Shown here: piece after piece, positions 25,291-34,389 of the stretch
Numbering within the stretch: position 1 is the stretch's first letter
Layout of the letters: the number at the start of each line of letters is the position of its first letter
Assembly: GCF_000789235.1 (NCBI RefSeq)
Contig: NZ_KN525716.1
Span: 1,307,674 to 1,371,673, forward strand
Direction: 5' to 3'
DNA: 64,000 bases
Source: Wocania ichthyoenteri Th78
Lineage (GTDB): Bacteria; Bacteroidota; Bacteroidia; Flavobacteriales; Flavobacteriaceae
Notes under the pieces: model-generated
What the model saw: only the letters and a program-made list of their open reading frames with translations
Database searches by the model: none
Told to the model about the DNA's origin: nothing
Position numbers and translations under genes: made by a program

Positions 25291-26631
25291 ATGGAGCACA
25301 TTGTTATTATAGGAAATGGAATTTCTGGTGTTACCGCTGCAAGACATATAAGAAAACTTTCCGATAAAAAAATCACTATTGTTTCTGCCGAAACTGATTA
25401 TTTCTTTTCTAGAACCGCGCTTATGTATGTGTATATGGGGCATATGAAGTTTGAGCACACACAACCTTACGAAAATTGGTTTTGGGAAAAGAACAGAATT
25501 GAACTTAAAAAAGGCTATGTAAAAACTGTTGAAACAAAATCGAAAACATTGTATTTTGCAAATGGTGACACACTACGGTTTGATAAATTAATAATCGCCA
25601 CAGGTAGCAAACCCAATAAATTTGGATGGCCAGGACAAGATTTAAAAGGTGTTATGGGCATGTACCATAAACAAGATTTAGATAATCTAGAAAAATACGC
25701 TCCTAATAATAAAGTTTGTAAACGTGCCGTAATTGTTGGTGGCGGATTAATAGGAATTGAACTTGCTGAAATGTTACATTCACGACATATTCCTGTTACG
25801 TTTTTAGTTCGAGAATCTAGTTTTTGGAATGGTGTTTTACCAGAAGGTGAATCGGCTATGATTAACCGCGAAATACTAAATAATGGTATCGATTTACGAT
25901 TAGGCGTGAATTTAAAAGAAATTAAAGCCGATGAAAACGGACAAGTGAAATCGGCAATTCTTGAAGAAACAGGAGAAGAAATTGAATGTAACGTAGTTGG
26001 TTTAACTGCTGGGGTTTCACCAAATATTGATTTTATAAAAGAATCAGGCATTGAAACGAATCGCGGTGTAAAAGTAAACAGGTTTTTAGAAACTAACATT
26101 CCTGATATTTATGCCATTGGCGATTGTGCCGAACAACATGAAGCTATTAACCAGCGCAGACCCATTGAAGCCGTTTGGTACACCGGGCGCATGATGGGAG
26201 AAACCGTTGCGCAAACTATTTGCGTTAACCGCATTGAGTACAAACCAAGTCATTGGTATAACTCTGCAAAATTTATAGATATTGAATATCAAACTTATGG
26301 TTGGGTTTGGGCACAGTCAAAAGAAAATGAAGCGCGTTTTTATTGGGAACACGAAGATGGTAAAAAATGTATTCATATAAATTATGATAAAAATACGCGA
26401 AAATTTATAGGTATTAACTCTTTCGGAATTAGAATGCGCCATGAATTTTTTGATAAAATTTTAACCGAAAAGCGTTCTGTCGATTATGTTTTAGAACATT
26501 TAGCCGATGCTAATTTCGATCCTGAATTTTACAAACTTCACGAACCTGAAATCGTTGCAAAATTCAACAAAGAAAACAACACGAATATTCAACTTAAAAA
26601 GAAAAGTTGGAAACGTATTTTTAGTACTTAG
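25291..26631 (+). CDS. NAD(P)/FAD-dependent oxidoreductase
   Basis: A 446-residue pyridine-nucleotide-disulfide-type flavoprotein. The FAD site is IVIIGNGISGVTAARHI, the NAD(P) site AVIVGGGLIGIELAEML, and the second FAD motif DIYAIGDCAEQ. There is no redox-active CxxxxC pair, so it is more like NADH oxidase, ferredoxin reductase or nitrite-reductase flavin subunits. The C-terminal 120 residues (WYNSAKFIDIEYQTYGWVWA onward) are not a standard dimerisation domain. It precedes an Fe-S membrane protein gene by 77 bases; together they may feed electrons from NAD(P)H to the membrane. That link is inference. Confidence 0.85.
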   Translation: MEHIVIIGNGISGVTAARHIRKLSDKKITIVSAETDYFFSRTALMYVYMGHMKFEHTQPYENWFWEKNRIELKKGYVKTVETKSKTLYFANGDTLRFDKLIIATGSKPNKFGWPGQDLKGVMGMYHKQDLDNLEKYAPNNKVCKRAVIVGGGLIGIELAEMLHSRHIPVTFLVRESSFWNGVLPEGESAMINREILNNGIDLRLGVNLKEIKADENGQVKSAILEETGEEIECNVVGLTAGVSPNIDFIKESGIETNRGVKVNRFLETNIPDIYAIGDCAEQHEAINQRRPIEAVWYTGRMMGETVAQTICVNRIEYKPSHWYNSAKFIDIEYQTYGWVWAQSKENEARFYWEHEDGKKCIHINYDKNTRKFIGINSFGIRMRHEFFDKILTEKRSVDYVLEHLADANFDPEFYKLHEPEIVAKFNKENNTNIQLKKKSWKRIFST

Positions 26632-26676
26632 TGAGCACTACCGTTATTACGGAAATGTAAATTTTTAATAAAATAG

Positions 26677-26696
26677 ATTCCTGCCTTCGCAGGAAT
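26677..26696. repeat. Palindromic repeat, ATTCCTGC type
   Basis: ATTCCTGC (26677-26684) and GCAGGAAT (26689-26696) around CTTC, followed by GACA. A perfect 8-bp inverted repeat of the dispersed flavobacterial type, sitting 12 bases before the Fe-S protein start. Confidence 0.75.
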
Positions 26697-26708
26697 GACA
26701 AAAAATAT

Positions 26709-28289
26709 ATGAAAAACATTCAAAACATAGGGCTTGGTTTATTTTTAACAGGTCTTGCTATATTTATCTCGCTCATTTTTTTAGGAAAATATGAAGTATC
26801 TCCAGAGTTATTAGACAATATAGTTACTAATAAAGGTATTAAAAGCGAACTTTTTATTGATGAATTAAAATCTGAAGTAGTTGGAAAAAAATTTGCAAAT
26901 CCGTTTTCATTTTCATCTAAAATCACATCAGCATTAAAAACAGTAAATGAAACGCACAAACAAAATAGTGAATGGGATAAAGTTATCTGGGATAAACCAC
27001 ATAGCTTCACTTATGAAATAGTCAAAAGTGCGGGAAGCGGTATTATTAAAGAAAATAAAGGGCTTTTTTGGTGGCTCACTTTTGGTTTAGGTATTATTGG
27101 CGCATTATTATTTATCATCCCAAATGTAATTACACTCGGCCCTGCGGGTATTAAAAACAATGGTATTTTTCATAACGCAGCGACTAACCGCGGATGGATT
27201 GGTTGGTTTGCATTTATTTTTTTAGTTGGATTTTATATTCTGCTTTATTTCAGGCCTGATTATATTGTAAACTGGGTTTACCTTGTAGACCCTATAAGTG
27301 AAAATTTAAGCGGTAACCCAGCCAGTCAATGGTTTCTATATGGATTTTTATATTGTACCGTTATGACGGTTATGGCTGTTAGAATGTATATAAAATATCG
27401 CCATAATAAGTACCAAATATTACGAACTACATCGGTTTTATTCTTTCAAATAGTCTTTGCGTTTTTAATTCCAGAAATCTTGGTTCGTTTTGAAAAACCT
27501 TGGTACGATTTTAAAAATGCGTTTCCTTTAGATTACGATTTCTTCTTTAAATGGAGTCTAGACGAACTTATTAATAGCGGTGGTTTAGGTTTATTTATTT
27601 TAGTTTGGGGTATCGTGCTAACTTTGGTCATCGTTCCAGTAATGGTTTATTTCTTTGGAAAACGCTGGTATTGTAGTTGGGTTTGTGGTTGTGGTGGATT
27701 AGCAGAAACTTTAGGTGATCCTTACAGACAATTATCCGATAAATCGTTAAAAGCATGGAAACTGGAGCGTTGGTTAGTTCATGGTGTTTTAGTATTTGCT
27801 TTAGTAATGACGGGGTTTACACTCTACTCCTATTTTTCAGGAGCCAAAGCTGTTTTAGATATTAAAACGCAAACCATTCAAGATATTTATGGCTTTTTAA
27901 TTGGTTCTATATTCGCAGGAGTTATTGGCACAGGTTTCTATCCTATTTTTGGCAATAGAGTTTGGTGTCGTTTTGGTTGCCCGTTAGCGGCTTATTTAGG
28001 TATTGTGCAACGCTTTAAATCACGTTTTAGAATTACGACCAATGGCGGACAATGTATTTCTTGTGGCAATTGCTCAACCTATTGCGAGCAAGGTATTGAT
28101 GTTCGCGCCTATGCTCAAAAAGGCGAAAACATTGTAAGAGCAAGTTGTGTGGGTTGTGGCATATGTGCTGCGGTTTGCCCGCGGGGTGTTTTAAAATTAG
28201 AGAATGGTCCAGAAAAAGGGCGAATTAATTCCAATGATATTTTGCTTGGAAATGATGTTGATTTAATGGATTTAGTGAATCAGAAATAG
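26709..28289 (+). CDS. 4Fe-4S membrane protein, NapH/NosR-like
   Basis: A 526-residue polytopic inner-membrane iron-sulfur protein. After a first helix and an extracytoplasmic segment (to about residue 115) there are several transmembrane helices. Between them lie the conserved Cys loops WYCSWVCGCGGLAE and VWCRFGCPLAAYLG, typical of NapH/NosR/CcoG-like proteins. Near the C-terminus there are two ferredoxin motifs: CISCGNCSTYC and CVGCGICAAVCPRGVL. Such proteins pass electrons between quinols and periplasmic or cytoplasmic partners. It stands downstream of a flavoprotein, and the two may form an electron-transfer pair. Physiological acceptor unknown. Confidence 0.85.
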   Translation: MKNIQNIGLGLFLTGLAIFISLIFLGKYEVSPELLDNIVTNKGIKSELFIDELKSEVVGKKFANPFSFSSKITSALKTVNETHKQNSEWDKVIWDKPHSFTYEIVKSAGSGIIKENKGLFWWLTFGLGIIGALLFIIPNVITLGPAGIKNNGIFHNAATNRGWIGWFAFIFLVGFYILLYFRPDYIVNWVYLVDPISENLSGNPASQWFLYGFLYCTVMTVMAVRMYIKYRHNKYQILRTTSVLFFQIVFAFLIPEILVRFEKPWYDFKNAFPLDYDFFFKWSLDELINSGGLGLFILVWGIVLTLVIVPVMVYFFGKRWYCSWVCGCGGLAETLGDPYRQLSDKSLKAWKLERWLVHGVLVFALVMTGFTLYSYFSGAKAVLDIKTQTIQDIYGFLIGSIFAGVIGTGFYPIFGNRVWCRFGCPLAAYLGIVQRFKSRFRITTNGGQCISCGNCSTYCEQGIDVRAYAQKGENIVRASCVGCGICAAVCPRGVLKLENGPEKGRINSNDILLGNDVDLMDLVNQK

Positions 28290-28351
28290 TGAGTAGTTTT
28301 CAGTTCGCCATAAAACATATGTGCATTCTTGGCAAAATCCAAAAAATTAAA

Positions 28352-28828
28352 ATGAAAAAGAATCTATTCTATATAATACTTTTAATAAGCTTATCAGCAT
28401 CAGCCCAAAAAACCTATCAAAAAAACTACTTTGATAATGGTAATTTAAAATCTGAAGGCTGGACAAAAAATAATCAAAAAAATGGTTATTGGAAATTCTA
28501 TTATGAAAACAGAAGTATTGAAAAAGAAGGTCATTTCTCAGCAAACAAACCTGTAAAATATTGGTATTTTTACACCGAAAATGGCATTAAAAAAAGTGAA
28601 GGCCATTTTATAAAAGGTGAAAAAACAAATTGGTGGTTATTTTATGATGATAAGGAAAAAATTGATTATAAATGCCAACTGAAACACAATAAAAAAAATG
28701 GTTTTTGCTTAATGTATAAAAATGAAAAATTAATTTCTGCGGCTAAATTTAAAGCAGGAAAAAAGATTAAAGAATGGACAGATTTAAAGGCGTTCAAAAA
28801 AGAAAATAATCTATTAGACCTACAATGA
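28352..28828 (+). CDS. Exported MORN/YwqK-type repeat protein
   Basis: A 158-residue protein with export signal (LFYIILLISLSASAQ). It has at least four antitoxin-YwqK/MORN-like repeats, for example GNLKSEGWTKNNQKNGYWKF, NRSIEKEGHF, KYWYFYTENGIKKSEGHF and TNWWLFYDDKEKIDY. Such repeats mediate protein or membrane contacts; no activity is known. The frame is open from 28289, but ATG 28352 gives the signal peptide directly and is chosen. The stop overlaps the glycosyltransferase start (ATGA). Confidence 0.8.
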   Translation: MKKNLFYIILLISLSASAQKTYQKNYFDNGNLKSEGWTKNNQKNGYWKFYYENRSIEKEGHFSANKPVKYWYFYTENGIKKSEGHFIKGEKTNWWLFYDDKEKIDYKCQLKHNKKNGFCLMYKNEKLISAAKFKAGKKIKEWTDLKAFKKENNLLDLQ

Positions 28829-29532
28829 TCAACATAAAAGTCATCATTCCTGCCTATAACGAAGCAGATTCTATTACTCACGTTATTAATGATATTCCTA
28901 ATATAGTTGACGAAATAATTGTTGTTAGTAATAACTCAACCGATGATACCGAAATTAATGCTAAAAAAGCCGGAGCCACCGTTTTAACTGAAACAAAAAA
29001 AGGCTACGGATATGCTTGTTTAAAGGGCATGCAGTACATCGCTTCGACTACGCTCAGCGACCCAAGTAAAAAACCAGACATCATAGTCTTTTTAGACGGC
29101 GACTACAGCGATTATCCAGAAGAATTAACAAAAATTGTAACACCAATTATTAATGATGATATAGATTTTGTAATCGGTGCTCGTGTTAAGCGACTTAGAG
29201 AACAGGGGTCGATGACGTTTCCTCAAATTTTTGGAAACTGGCTAGCAACCACATTAATGACCTTGTTTTTTAGAGCAAAGTTTACCGACCTTGGCCCATT
29301 CAGAGCCATTAAATACGATAAACTTTTGGCACTAAATATGGAAGACAAAACCTATGGATGGACAGTTGAAATGCAACTAAAAGCCTTAAAACAAAAACTT
29401 ACATATATCGAAATACCAGTAAACTACAGAAACAGAATTGGCGTTTCAAAAGTTTCAGGCACGGTAAAAGGTGCTATATTTGCAGGCTTAAAAATATTAG
29501 GTTGGATTTTTAAATACAGTATTAAAAAATGA
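28825..29532 (+). CDS. GT2 glycosyltransferase, DPM1/undecaprenyl-phosphate type
   Basis: A 235-residue soluble GT-A enzyme. It starts IKVIIPAYNEADSITHVIND and has IVVSNNSTDDTEINAKKAG, FLDGDYSDYPEEL (the DxD metal site) and FVIGARVKRLREQGSMT, ending with an amphipathic C-terminal helix. This fits transferases that load a sugar from a nucleotide donor onto a polyprenyl phosphate or similar lipid. Residues about 73-79 (STTLSD region) are encoded by GCTTCGACTACGCTCAGCGAC, a hallmark flavobacterial repeat sequence read in frame. It overlaps the upstream gene by 4 bases. Confidence 0.85.
   Translation: MINIKVIIPAYNEADSITHVINDIPNIVDEIIVVSNNSTDDTEINAKKAGATVLTETKKGYGYACLKGMQYIASTTLSDPSKKPDIIVFLDGDYSDYPEELTKIVTPIINDDIDFVIGARVKRLREQGSMTFPQIFGNWLATTLMTLFFRAKFTDLGPFRAIKYDKLLALNMEDKTYGWTVEMQLKALKQKLTYIEIPVNYRNRIGVSKVSGTVKGAIFAGLKILGWIFKYSIKK
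29041..29063 (+). repeat. Repeat sequence inside the DPM1-like gene
   Basis: CTTCGACTACGCTCAGCGACC (about 22 bases) is the half-palindrome of a dispersed flavobacterial repeat related to the CTTCGAC copies at 42147-42175 and the GACCTTTCGACCGCGCTCAAGG copy near 44040. Here it is in frame within residues 73-79. Confidence 0.6.
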
Positions 29533-29558
29533 GCAACGTTTTATGCTTAAAATATTTT

Positions 29559-29590
29559 AAGGTCATTAATAGCGAATTACATATGACCTT
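29559..29590 (+). other. Hairpin between two glycosyltransferase genes
   Basis: AAGGTCAT (29559-29566) and ATGACCTT (29583-29590) form an 8-bp perfect stem with a 16-base loop, in the 86-base gap between the two GT2 genes. There is no T-run after it, so a processing or attenuation site is more likely than a terminator. Confidence 0.5.
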
Positions 29591-29618
29591 TGAAAAACAA
29601 TAAAAATCAACAGATGAA

Positions 29619-31109
29619 ATGATTCTAGAAACAATAGTCATAATAATATATACCATTGCGTTACTTCTTATATTTATATACGCCTTGGCACAACTAAATC
29701 TTCTTTTTAATTATTTGTCTTCTAAAAAAAATAATGAATCTTGTGCGTCTTTCGATTTATCAAATCCAGAGGAAACCCCATTTGCAACCATACAACTGCC
29801 TGTTTATAACGAAATGTATGTGATGGAGCGTTTGCTTGATAATATTGCCAAAATTAACTATCCTAAAGATAAATTAGAAATTCAAGTTTTAGATGACTCA
29901 ACTGATGAAACTATTGAAACTACTAAAAATCATATTGCTACACTTCAAACCAAAGGCATAGATATTCAACATATTACTAGAACTAACCGAAAAGGTTTTA
30001 AAGCTGGCGCGCTTAAAGAAGGATTAAAAACAGCTAAAGGCGAATTCATTGCTATTTTCGATGCCGATTTTCTTCCAAAAGAGGATTGGTTAAAACGTAC
30101 TGTTCCTTATTTTAAAGATAAAAGCATAGGCGTTGTACAAACCCGTTGGGGGCATATTAATCGTAATTATTCGGTATTAACAAAAATTCAAGCTTTTGCT
30201 TTAGATGCGCATTTTACATTGGAGCAAGTTGGCAGAAACAGTAAAGGGCATTTTATAAATTTTAACGGAACTGCAGGGGTTTGGAGAAAGACCTGTATTA
30301 TTGATGCTGGGAACTGGGAAGGAGACACTCTAACTGAAGATTTAGATTTAAGTTACCGTGCACAATTAAAAAACTGGAAATTTAAGTATCTTGAAGATGT
30401 TGAAACTCCAGCAGAACTTCCAATAGTTATAAGTGCAGCACGTTCGCAACAATTTAGATGGAATAAAGGTGGCGCAGAAAACTTTAGAAAGATGATGTGG
30501 AAAGTATTAAAAAATAAAAACATTTCATCTAAAACAAAAGTTCATGGTTTACTTCATTTATTAAATAGCACTATGTTTTTAAACATCCTTATTGTTGCTG
30601 TATTAAGTATTCCAATGTTGTACATTAAAAACGAATATGCTCATTTAAAACTCTATTTTTATGTCATGAGCTTTTTTGTAATAAGCACCTTAATATTTTT
30701 TATATGCTATTGGATCATGTACAGAAAAATGTATGGTGGTGGCATTAAAAATTTTATGAATTACATAGGGATGTTTTTTGTGTTTTTCTCAATAGCCATG
30801 GGTTTTTCATTGCACAATTCCATTGCTGTTTTAGAAGGCCATCTGGGGAAGAAAAGTGAATTTGTACGTACACCTAAATTTAATATTAGTACTATAAAAG
30901 ATGGTTGGAAAAAGAATAAATACCTAAAAAAAACAGTTTCTATACACGTTATTTTTGAAGGTCTTTTAATGCTTTATTTTGCCTTTGGTATGTATAGCGC
31001 ATTTGTAGTAGGCGACCAAGGTGGCGATTTTGGATTGTTTCCTTTTCACCTCATGCTATTTTTAGGCTTTGGTTATGTTTTTATTAAATCGCTAACTTCT
31101 AAAGTTTAA
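29619..31109 (+). CDS. Membrane GT2 glycosyltransferase, cellulose-synthase-like (CESA/GlcT type)
   Basis: A 496-residue processive-type family 2 transferase. One N-terminal transmembrane helix (residues 2-30) is followed by the cytoplasmic GT-A domain with [19 protein letters not shown] (DxD), [22 protein letters not shown] (catalytic TED) and [14 protein letters not shown] (QxxRW). Three to four C-terminal helices then form the membrane channel region. The motif set is complete. The product could be a polysaccharide or a glycolipid; there is no accessory cellulose gene nearby. Its 3' end overlaps the convergent sulfatase gene by 4 bases. Confidence 0.88.
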   Translation: MILETIVIIIYTIALLLIFIYALAQLNLLFNYLSSKKNNESCASFDLSNPEETPFATIQLPVYNEMYVMERLLDNIAKINYPKDKLEIQVLDDSTDETIETTKNHIATLQTKGIDIQHITRTNRKGFKAGALKEGLKTAKGEFIAIFDADFLPKEDWLKRTVPYFKDKSIGVVQTRWGHINRNYSVLTKIQAFALDAHFTLEQVGRNSKGHFINFNGTAGVWRKTCIIDAGNWEGDTLTEDLDLSYRAQLKNWKFKYLEDVETPAELPIVISAARSQQFRWNKGGAENFRKMMWKVLKNKNISSKTKVHGLLHLLNSTMFLNILIVAVLSIPMLYIKNEYAHLKLYFYVMSFFVISTLIFFICYWIMYRKMYGGGIKNFMNYIGMFFVFFSIAMGFSLHNSIAVLEGHLGKKSEFVRTPKFNISTIKDGWKKNKYLKKTVSIHVIFEGLLMLYFAFGMYSAFVVGDQGGDFGLFPFHLMLFLGFGYVFIKSLTSKV

Positions 31110-32551
31110 ATCTCCTTGGTTTTTTTATCTAATTTAATCTGTAGCTCTTGTTTTAATTTCTCAACTAATTCTGGGTAATCATAAGCTATATTGTTAGTTT
31201 CTTTTTCATTCGTAGAATGATCATATAATTCCACAAAGCCGTCTTTATGAAGCACCAATCTATGTGTTAAGGTTCTTAAAGTGGCTGCATAATTGTTATA
31301 TGCTAAGGCAATATGACCAACTGAATCTTTCTCTTCTAAAACTTTTTTTAACGAAACACCTTGGGTGGAATTAGGTATATCTAATCCGGTTAGCTCACAT
31401 AAAGTTGGAAAAACATCAAGGGTTTCTACAATAGCATTGGTTTTAAAACCTTTCTTTTTAATTCTAGGATCATGAATTATCAAAGGAGCATGCAACGACT
31501 CCTCAAACAAGCTATGCTTACCCCATATAGCATGCTCACCTAAATGCCATCCATGGTCGCCCCAAAGAATAACTATAGTATTTTTATCTGCTCCAGTTCG
31601 TTTTAATTCTTCAAGAACTTTTCCAACTTGGGCATCGGCGTAACTAACACAAGCTGCGTAATGCCGTCTAACCTCATCAGCAAATAGGCCATCATTATTT
31701 GGGTCTTTCCCCCATCTATTATATTGCTTAAATTCTCCTGAATTATGCCATGTAGTCTTTCCTATTGGTTTATTAGAATGTTTTATATCAGGAAATTCAG
31801 CATCTTCATATTTGTCTAAATAAGCTTTGGGAGCTCCAAAGGGTAAATGTGGTTTAATAAAGCCTACTGCAAGAAAAAATGGTTTTTCATCATTAGTTGT
31901 AAGCCTTTTTAATTGCTTTAATGCCTCTTCAGTAATGGCACCATCAGGGTAGATATTATCATCACCATCTACTGATTGAAAAACATCCATTTCACTAGAC
32001 TTTACGCGAATTTCCCCACGTGCTAGCCCGTGCATCATTCCACGTGGATGCTCCCATTCTGCAACTGGCATAATATGCTTATCCCAGCCATTAGGTATTT
32101 CAATAATAGTACTATCATTCCAATTCACTCCCCCTCTTCCTCCTGGGTGATGAGATACTTTTCCAACTGATATTGTTGTGTATCCTTGATTTTTAAACCA
32201 TTTTGGCATACTTGGGTCAACCTGTTCTCCTTTTAATATTTTTTTTGAGCGTAAAAAAAGAGCATTGTTACCTGAAGCTCCATATTTACCAGTTAATAAT
32301 GTATAACGCGATGGTCCACAACTTGGCGAATTAACATAATGTCTTTGAAAGGAAACTCCTTTGTCTGCAAGCTTATCAATGTTTGGGGATATTATATATT
32401 CTGCACCAAAGCTCTTTAACTCTGGACGAAGATCATCAACACAAATTAAAAGTATGTTTGGTTTTTTTTCAACTAATGCTTTTTTACAACTTGATATTAA
32501 TAGGATTGGTATAACCAAACAAATAATCAATAATGATTTACTTCTCTTCAT
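31106..32551 (-). CDS. Sulfatase, iduronate-2-sulfatase-like lipoprotein
   Basis: Type I sulfatase (481 residues) with a lipoprotein signal (PILLISSC, Cys22). The metal motif is [10 protein letters not shown] (Asp39, Asp40), and the formylglycine precursor motif is CGPSR (Cys78-Arg82) in [15 protein letters not shown]. Other family blocks are [34 protein letters not shown] and [20 protein letters not shown] (metal and sulfate site). It resembles the iduronate-2-sulfatase branch. It pairs with the GH20 gene upstream, 86 bases away, suggesting breakdown of a sulfated amino-sugar glycan. Exact substrate unknown. A separate formylglycine-generating enzyme is needed and is not in this window. Confidence 0.9.
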   Translation of the reverse strand: MKRSKSLLIICLVIPILLISSCKKALVEKKPNILLICVDDLRPELKSFGAEYIISPNIDKLADKGVSFQRHYVNSPSCGPSRYTLLTGKYGASGNNALFLRSKKILKGEQVDPSMPKWFKNQGYTTISVGKVSHHPGGRGGVNWNDSTIIEIPNGWDKHIMPVAEWEHPRGMMHGLARGEIRVKSSEMDVFQSVDGDDNIYPDGAITEEALKQLKRLTTNDEKPFFLAVGFIKPHLPFGAPKAYLDKYEDAEFPDIKHSNKPIGKTTWHNSGEFKQYNRWGKDPNNDGLFADEVRRHYAACVSYADAQVGKVLEELKRTGADKNTIVILWGDHGWHLGEHAIWGKHSLFEESLHAPLIIHDPRIKKKGFKTNAIVETLDVFPTLCELTGLDIPNSTQGVSLKKVLEEKDSVGHIALAYNNYAATLRTLTHRLVLHKDGFVELYDHSTNEKETNNIAYDYPELVEKLKQELQIKLDKKTKEI

Positions 32552-32637
32552 TATATTAATACTTTTAATTTATAGAAGTATTACAGCATAGAAACTAAAC
32601 TAACCCAAAAAGACTTAATTTCTATCGAATTAGCTTA

Positions 32638-34260
32638 TCAATCCTTGTCGATTTTTTTGTATTTATTTTTGTTTTTCTTCCAATCAATAAGTTTAGATGG
32701 GTAGTACTTAACATTCATACGGTCTAAAAATGGTGTTTGATTTGCTAATCGCACTTTGTAATTTTCCCAATCTCGATTCTCTTGAGTCGTCCAACTAAGC
32801 TCAGAGTAACCAATAGCTCTTGGAAAAGCCAAATATTCGAGCTCTTCAATGTTACTAATAGTTTCAGACCAAAGTGGTGCTTCTAATCCCAAAATATTTT
32901 TTATTGGTATGCCTTCATAAGATTCTGGTGTCCATATATATGCAGTATCTACAGGAATATAAGCTGCCCAATGTAAACCGTGTTTGGAAAGTGTATCATA
33001 TTTCATATCTAAATACGCTTTTTTAGCAGGCGACATAATTATCTTCATTCCCTTATCTACAGCAGCTTGAGCGTTTTTTTTGCTAGCCCAAAATTGAGCA
33101 ATTGAGGTTGAATCTATATCGGCCGTAGCAACTTCGTCCCACCCAATCATGCGCTTATTATATTTTTGAACAATCTTCTCTACTTTATTTACAAAATAGA
33201 TATAATCTGACTTTTTAGTTGCGTGACTCTCATCGCCTCCAATGTGAATATATGGTCCAGGAGTAAGCGCTGCTATTTCGCGAATTACATCATCAATAAA
33301 GGTGTAAACGGTGTCTTTACGTGTGTCGAATGTACTAAAACCAACTTCTGTACCTTGATATAATTCAAGCTTCCTTCCATTTCCATTTAAAAAAGGGTAA
33401 GAAACTGAAGCTGCATTGGTGTGCCCTGGCATATCAATTTCTGGTATAACTGTAATATGATGCATAGCTGCATAATCTATAATTTCGGCATAGTCTTCTT
33501 GAGTATAAAAACCACCAGACTCCCCTCCTACTTCTGTACTTCCTCCTATTTCGGTGAGCTTAGGCCATGATTTAATTTCGAGGCGCCAACCCTGATCGTC
33601 TGTAAGATGCAAATGCAAAACATTATACTTGTAGTATGCCAAAATATCAATATATTTTTTAACATCTTCTACACTAAAAAAATGACGTGCAACATCTAAC
33701 ATGCTTCCTCGATATTCAAATTGAGGATTGTCTATGATTTTTCCTGTTGGGATAGTCCATATTTTAGTTCTAGCAATTAGCGTATCATTACTTACTTCGG
33801 GAATTATTTGTCTTAACGTTTGAATGCCCCTAAAACTACCTGCTGCTGTATTAGAATTCAAGATTATAGAATCTTGAGTTATATGCAGTTCATAGGCTTC
33901 TAATCCTTCAACATTAAGACTATCAGATTGATTAATATAAATAACTGTTTCTATATTAGGTAAGTCATTTACATTAACTTGTAAATCTAAATCCGTTTTT
34001 GCCTTAATTTTTTTTGCTAAAAATTTCCCAACATCCTCATAACCCTCAATATTTTTAGAGGTATATATGGCTGTATATTTATCAAGTGCAAACCCGTTAT
34101 TAGATGGAATTACTTGTAAAGGTTTTGGGATAAAGTTTTCTAAAGATAAATCAGTTTTCGGAAAGTTAATTACCCGCTCCTTTTTTTGCTTTGAACAAGC
34201 CATAAAAATAATTACAAAAAATAAAGTTACTAAGGTTCTAATTGCTCTTGATCTTACCAT
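32638..34260 (-). CDS. GH20 beta-N-acetylhexosaminidase, lipoprotein
   Basis: A 540-residue GH20 enzyme removing terminal beta-linked GlcNAc or GalNAc. It has a lipoprotein signal (FVIIFMAC, Cys22), a GH20b-type N-terminal domain to about 170, then the TIM barrel beginning YRGSMLDVARHFF. The catalytic Asp-Glu pair is D343-E344 in YIHIGGDESH; other blocks are VLHLHLTDDQGWRLEI and TVIPEIDMPGHTNAA. Length is short for GH20 with extra modules, so it is a two-domain form. First of a two-gene - strand group with the sulfatase. Confidence 0.93.
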   Translation of the reverse strand: MVRSRAIRTLVTLFFVIIFMACSKQKKERVINFPKTDLSLENFIPKPLQVIPSNNGFALDKYTAIYTSKNIEGYEDVGKFLAKKIKAKTDLDLQVNVNDLPNIETVIYINQSDSLNVEGLEAYELHITQDSIILNSNTAAGSFRGIQTLRQIIPEVSNDTLIARTKIWTIPTGKIIDNPQFEYRGSMLDVARHFFSVEDVKKYIDILAYYKYNVLHLHLTDDQGWRLEIKSWPKLTEIGGSTEVGGESGGFYTQEDYAEIIDYAAMHHITVIPEIDMPGHTNAASVSYPFLNGNGRKLELYQGTEVGFSTFDTRKDTVYTFIDDVIREIAALTPGPYIHIGGDESHATKKSDYIYFVNKVEKIVQKYNKRMIGWDEVATADIDSTSIAQFWASKKNAQAAVDKGMKIIMSPAKKAYLDMKYDTLSKHGLHWAAYIPVDTAYIWTPESYEGIPIKNILGLEAPLWSETISNIEELEYLAFPRAIGYSELSWTTQENRDWENYKVRLANQTPFLDRMNVKYYPSKLIDWKKNKNKYKKIDKD

Positions 34261-34389
34261 AATTTAAATTGAAACTAACTATATTATACATTACATAAAC
34301 AAGCTAACGAAGTTATCTAATTTCTCTCATAAAATCAAGTAAGTGTATCTATATAAAAACCGACAAACAATTAATATTATATTTACTGT

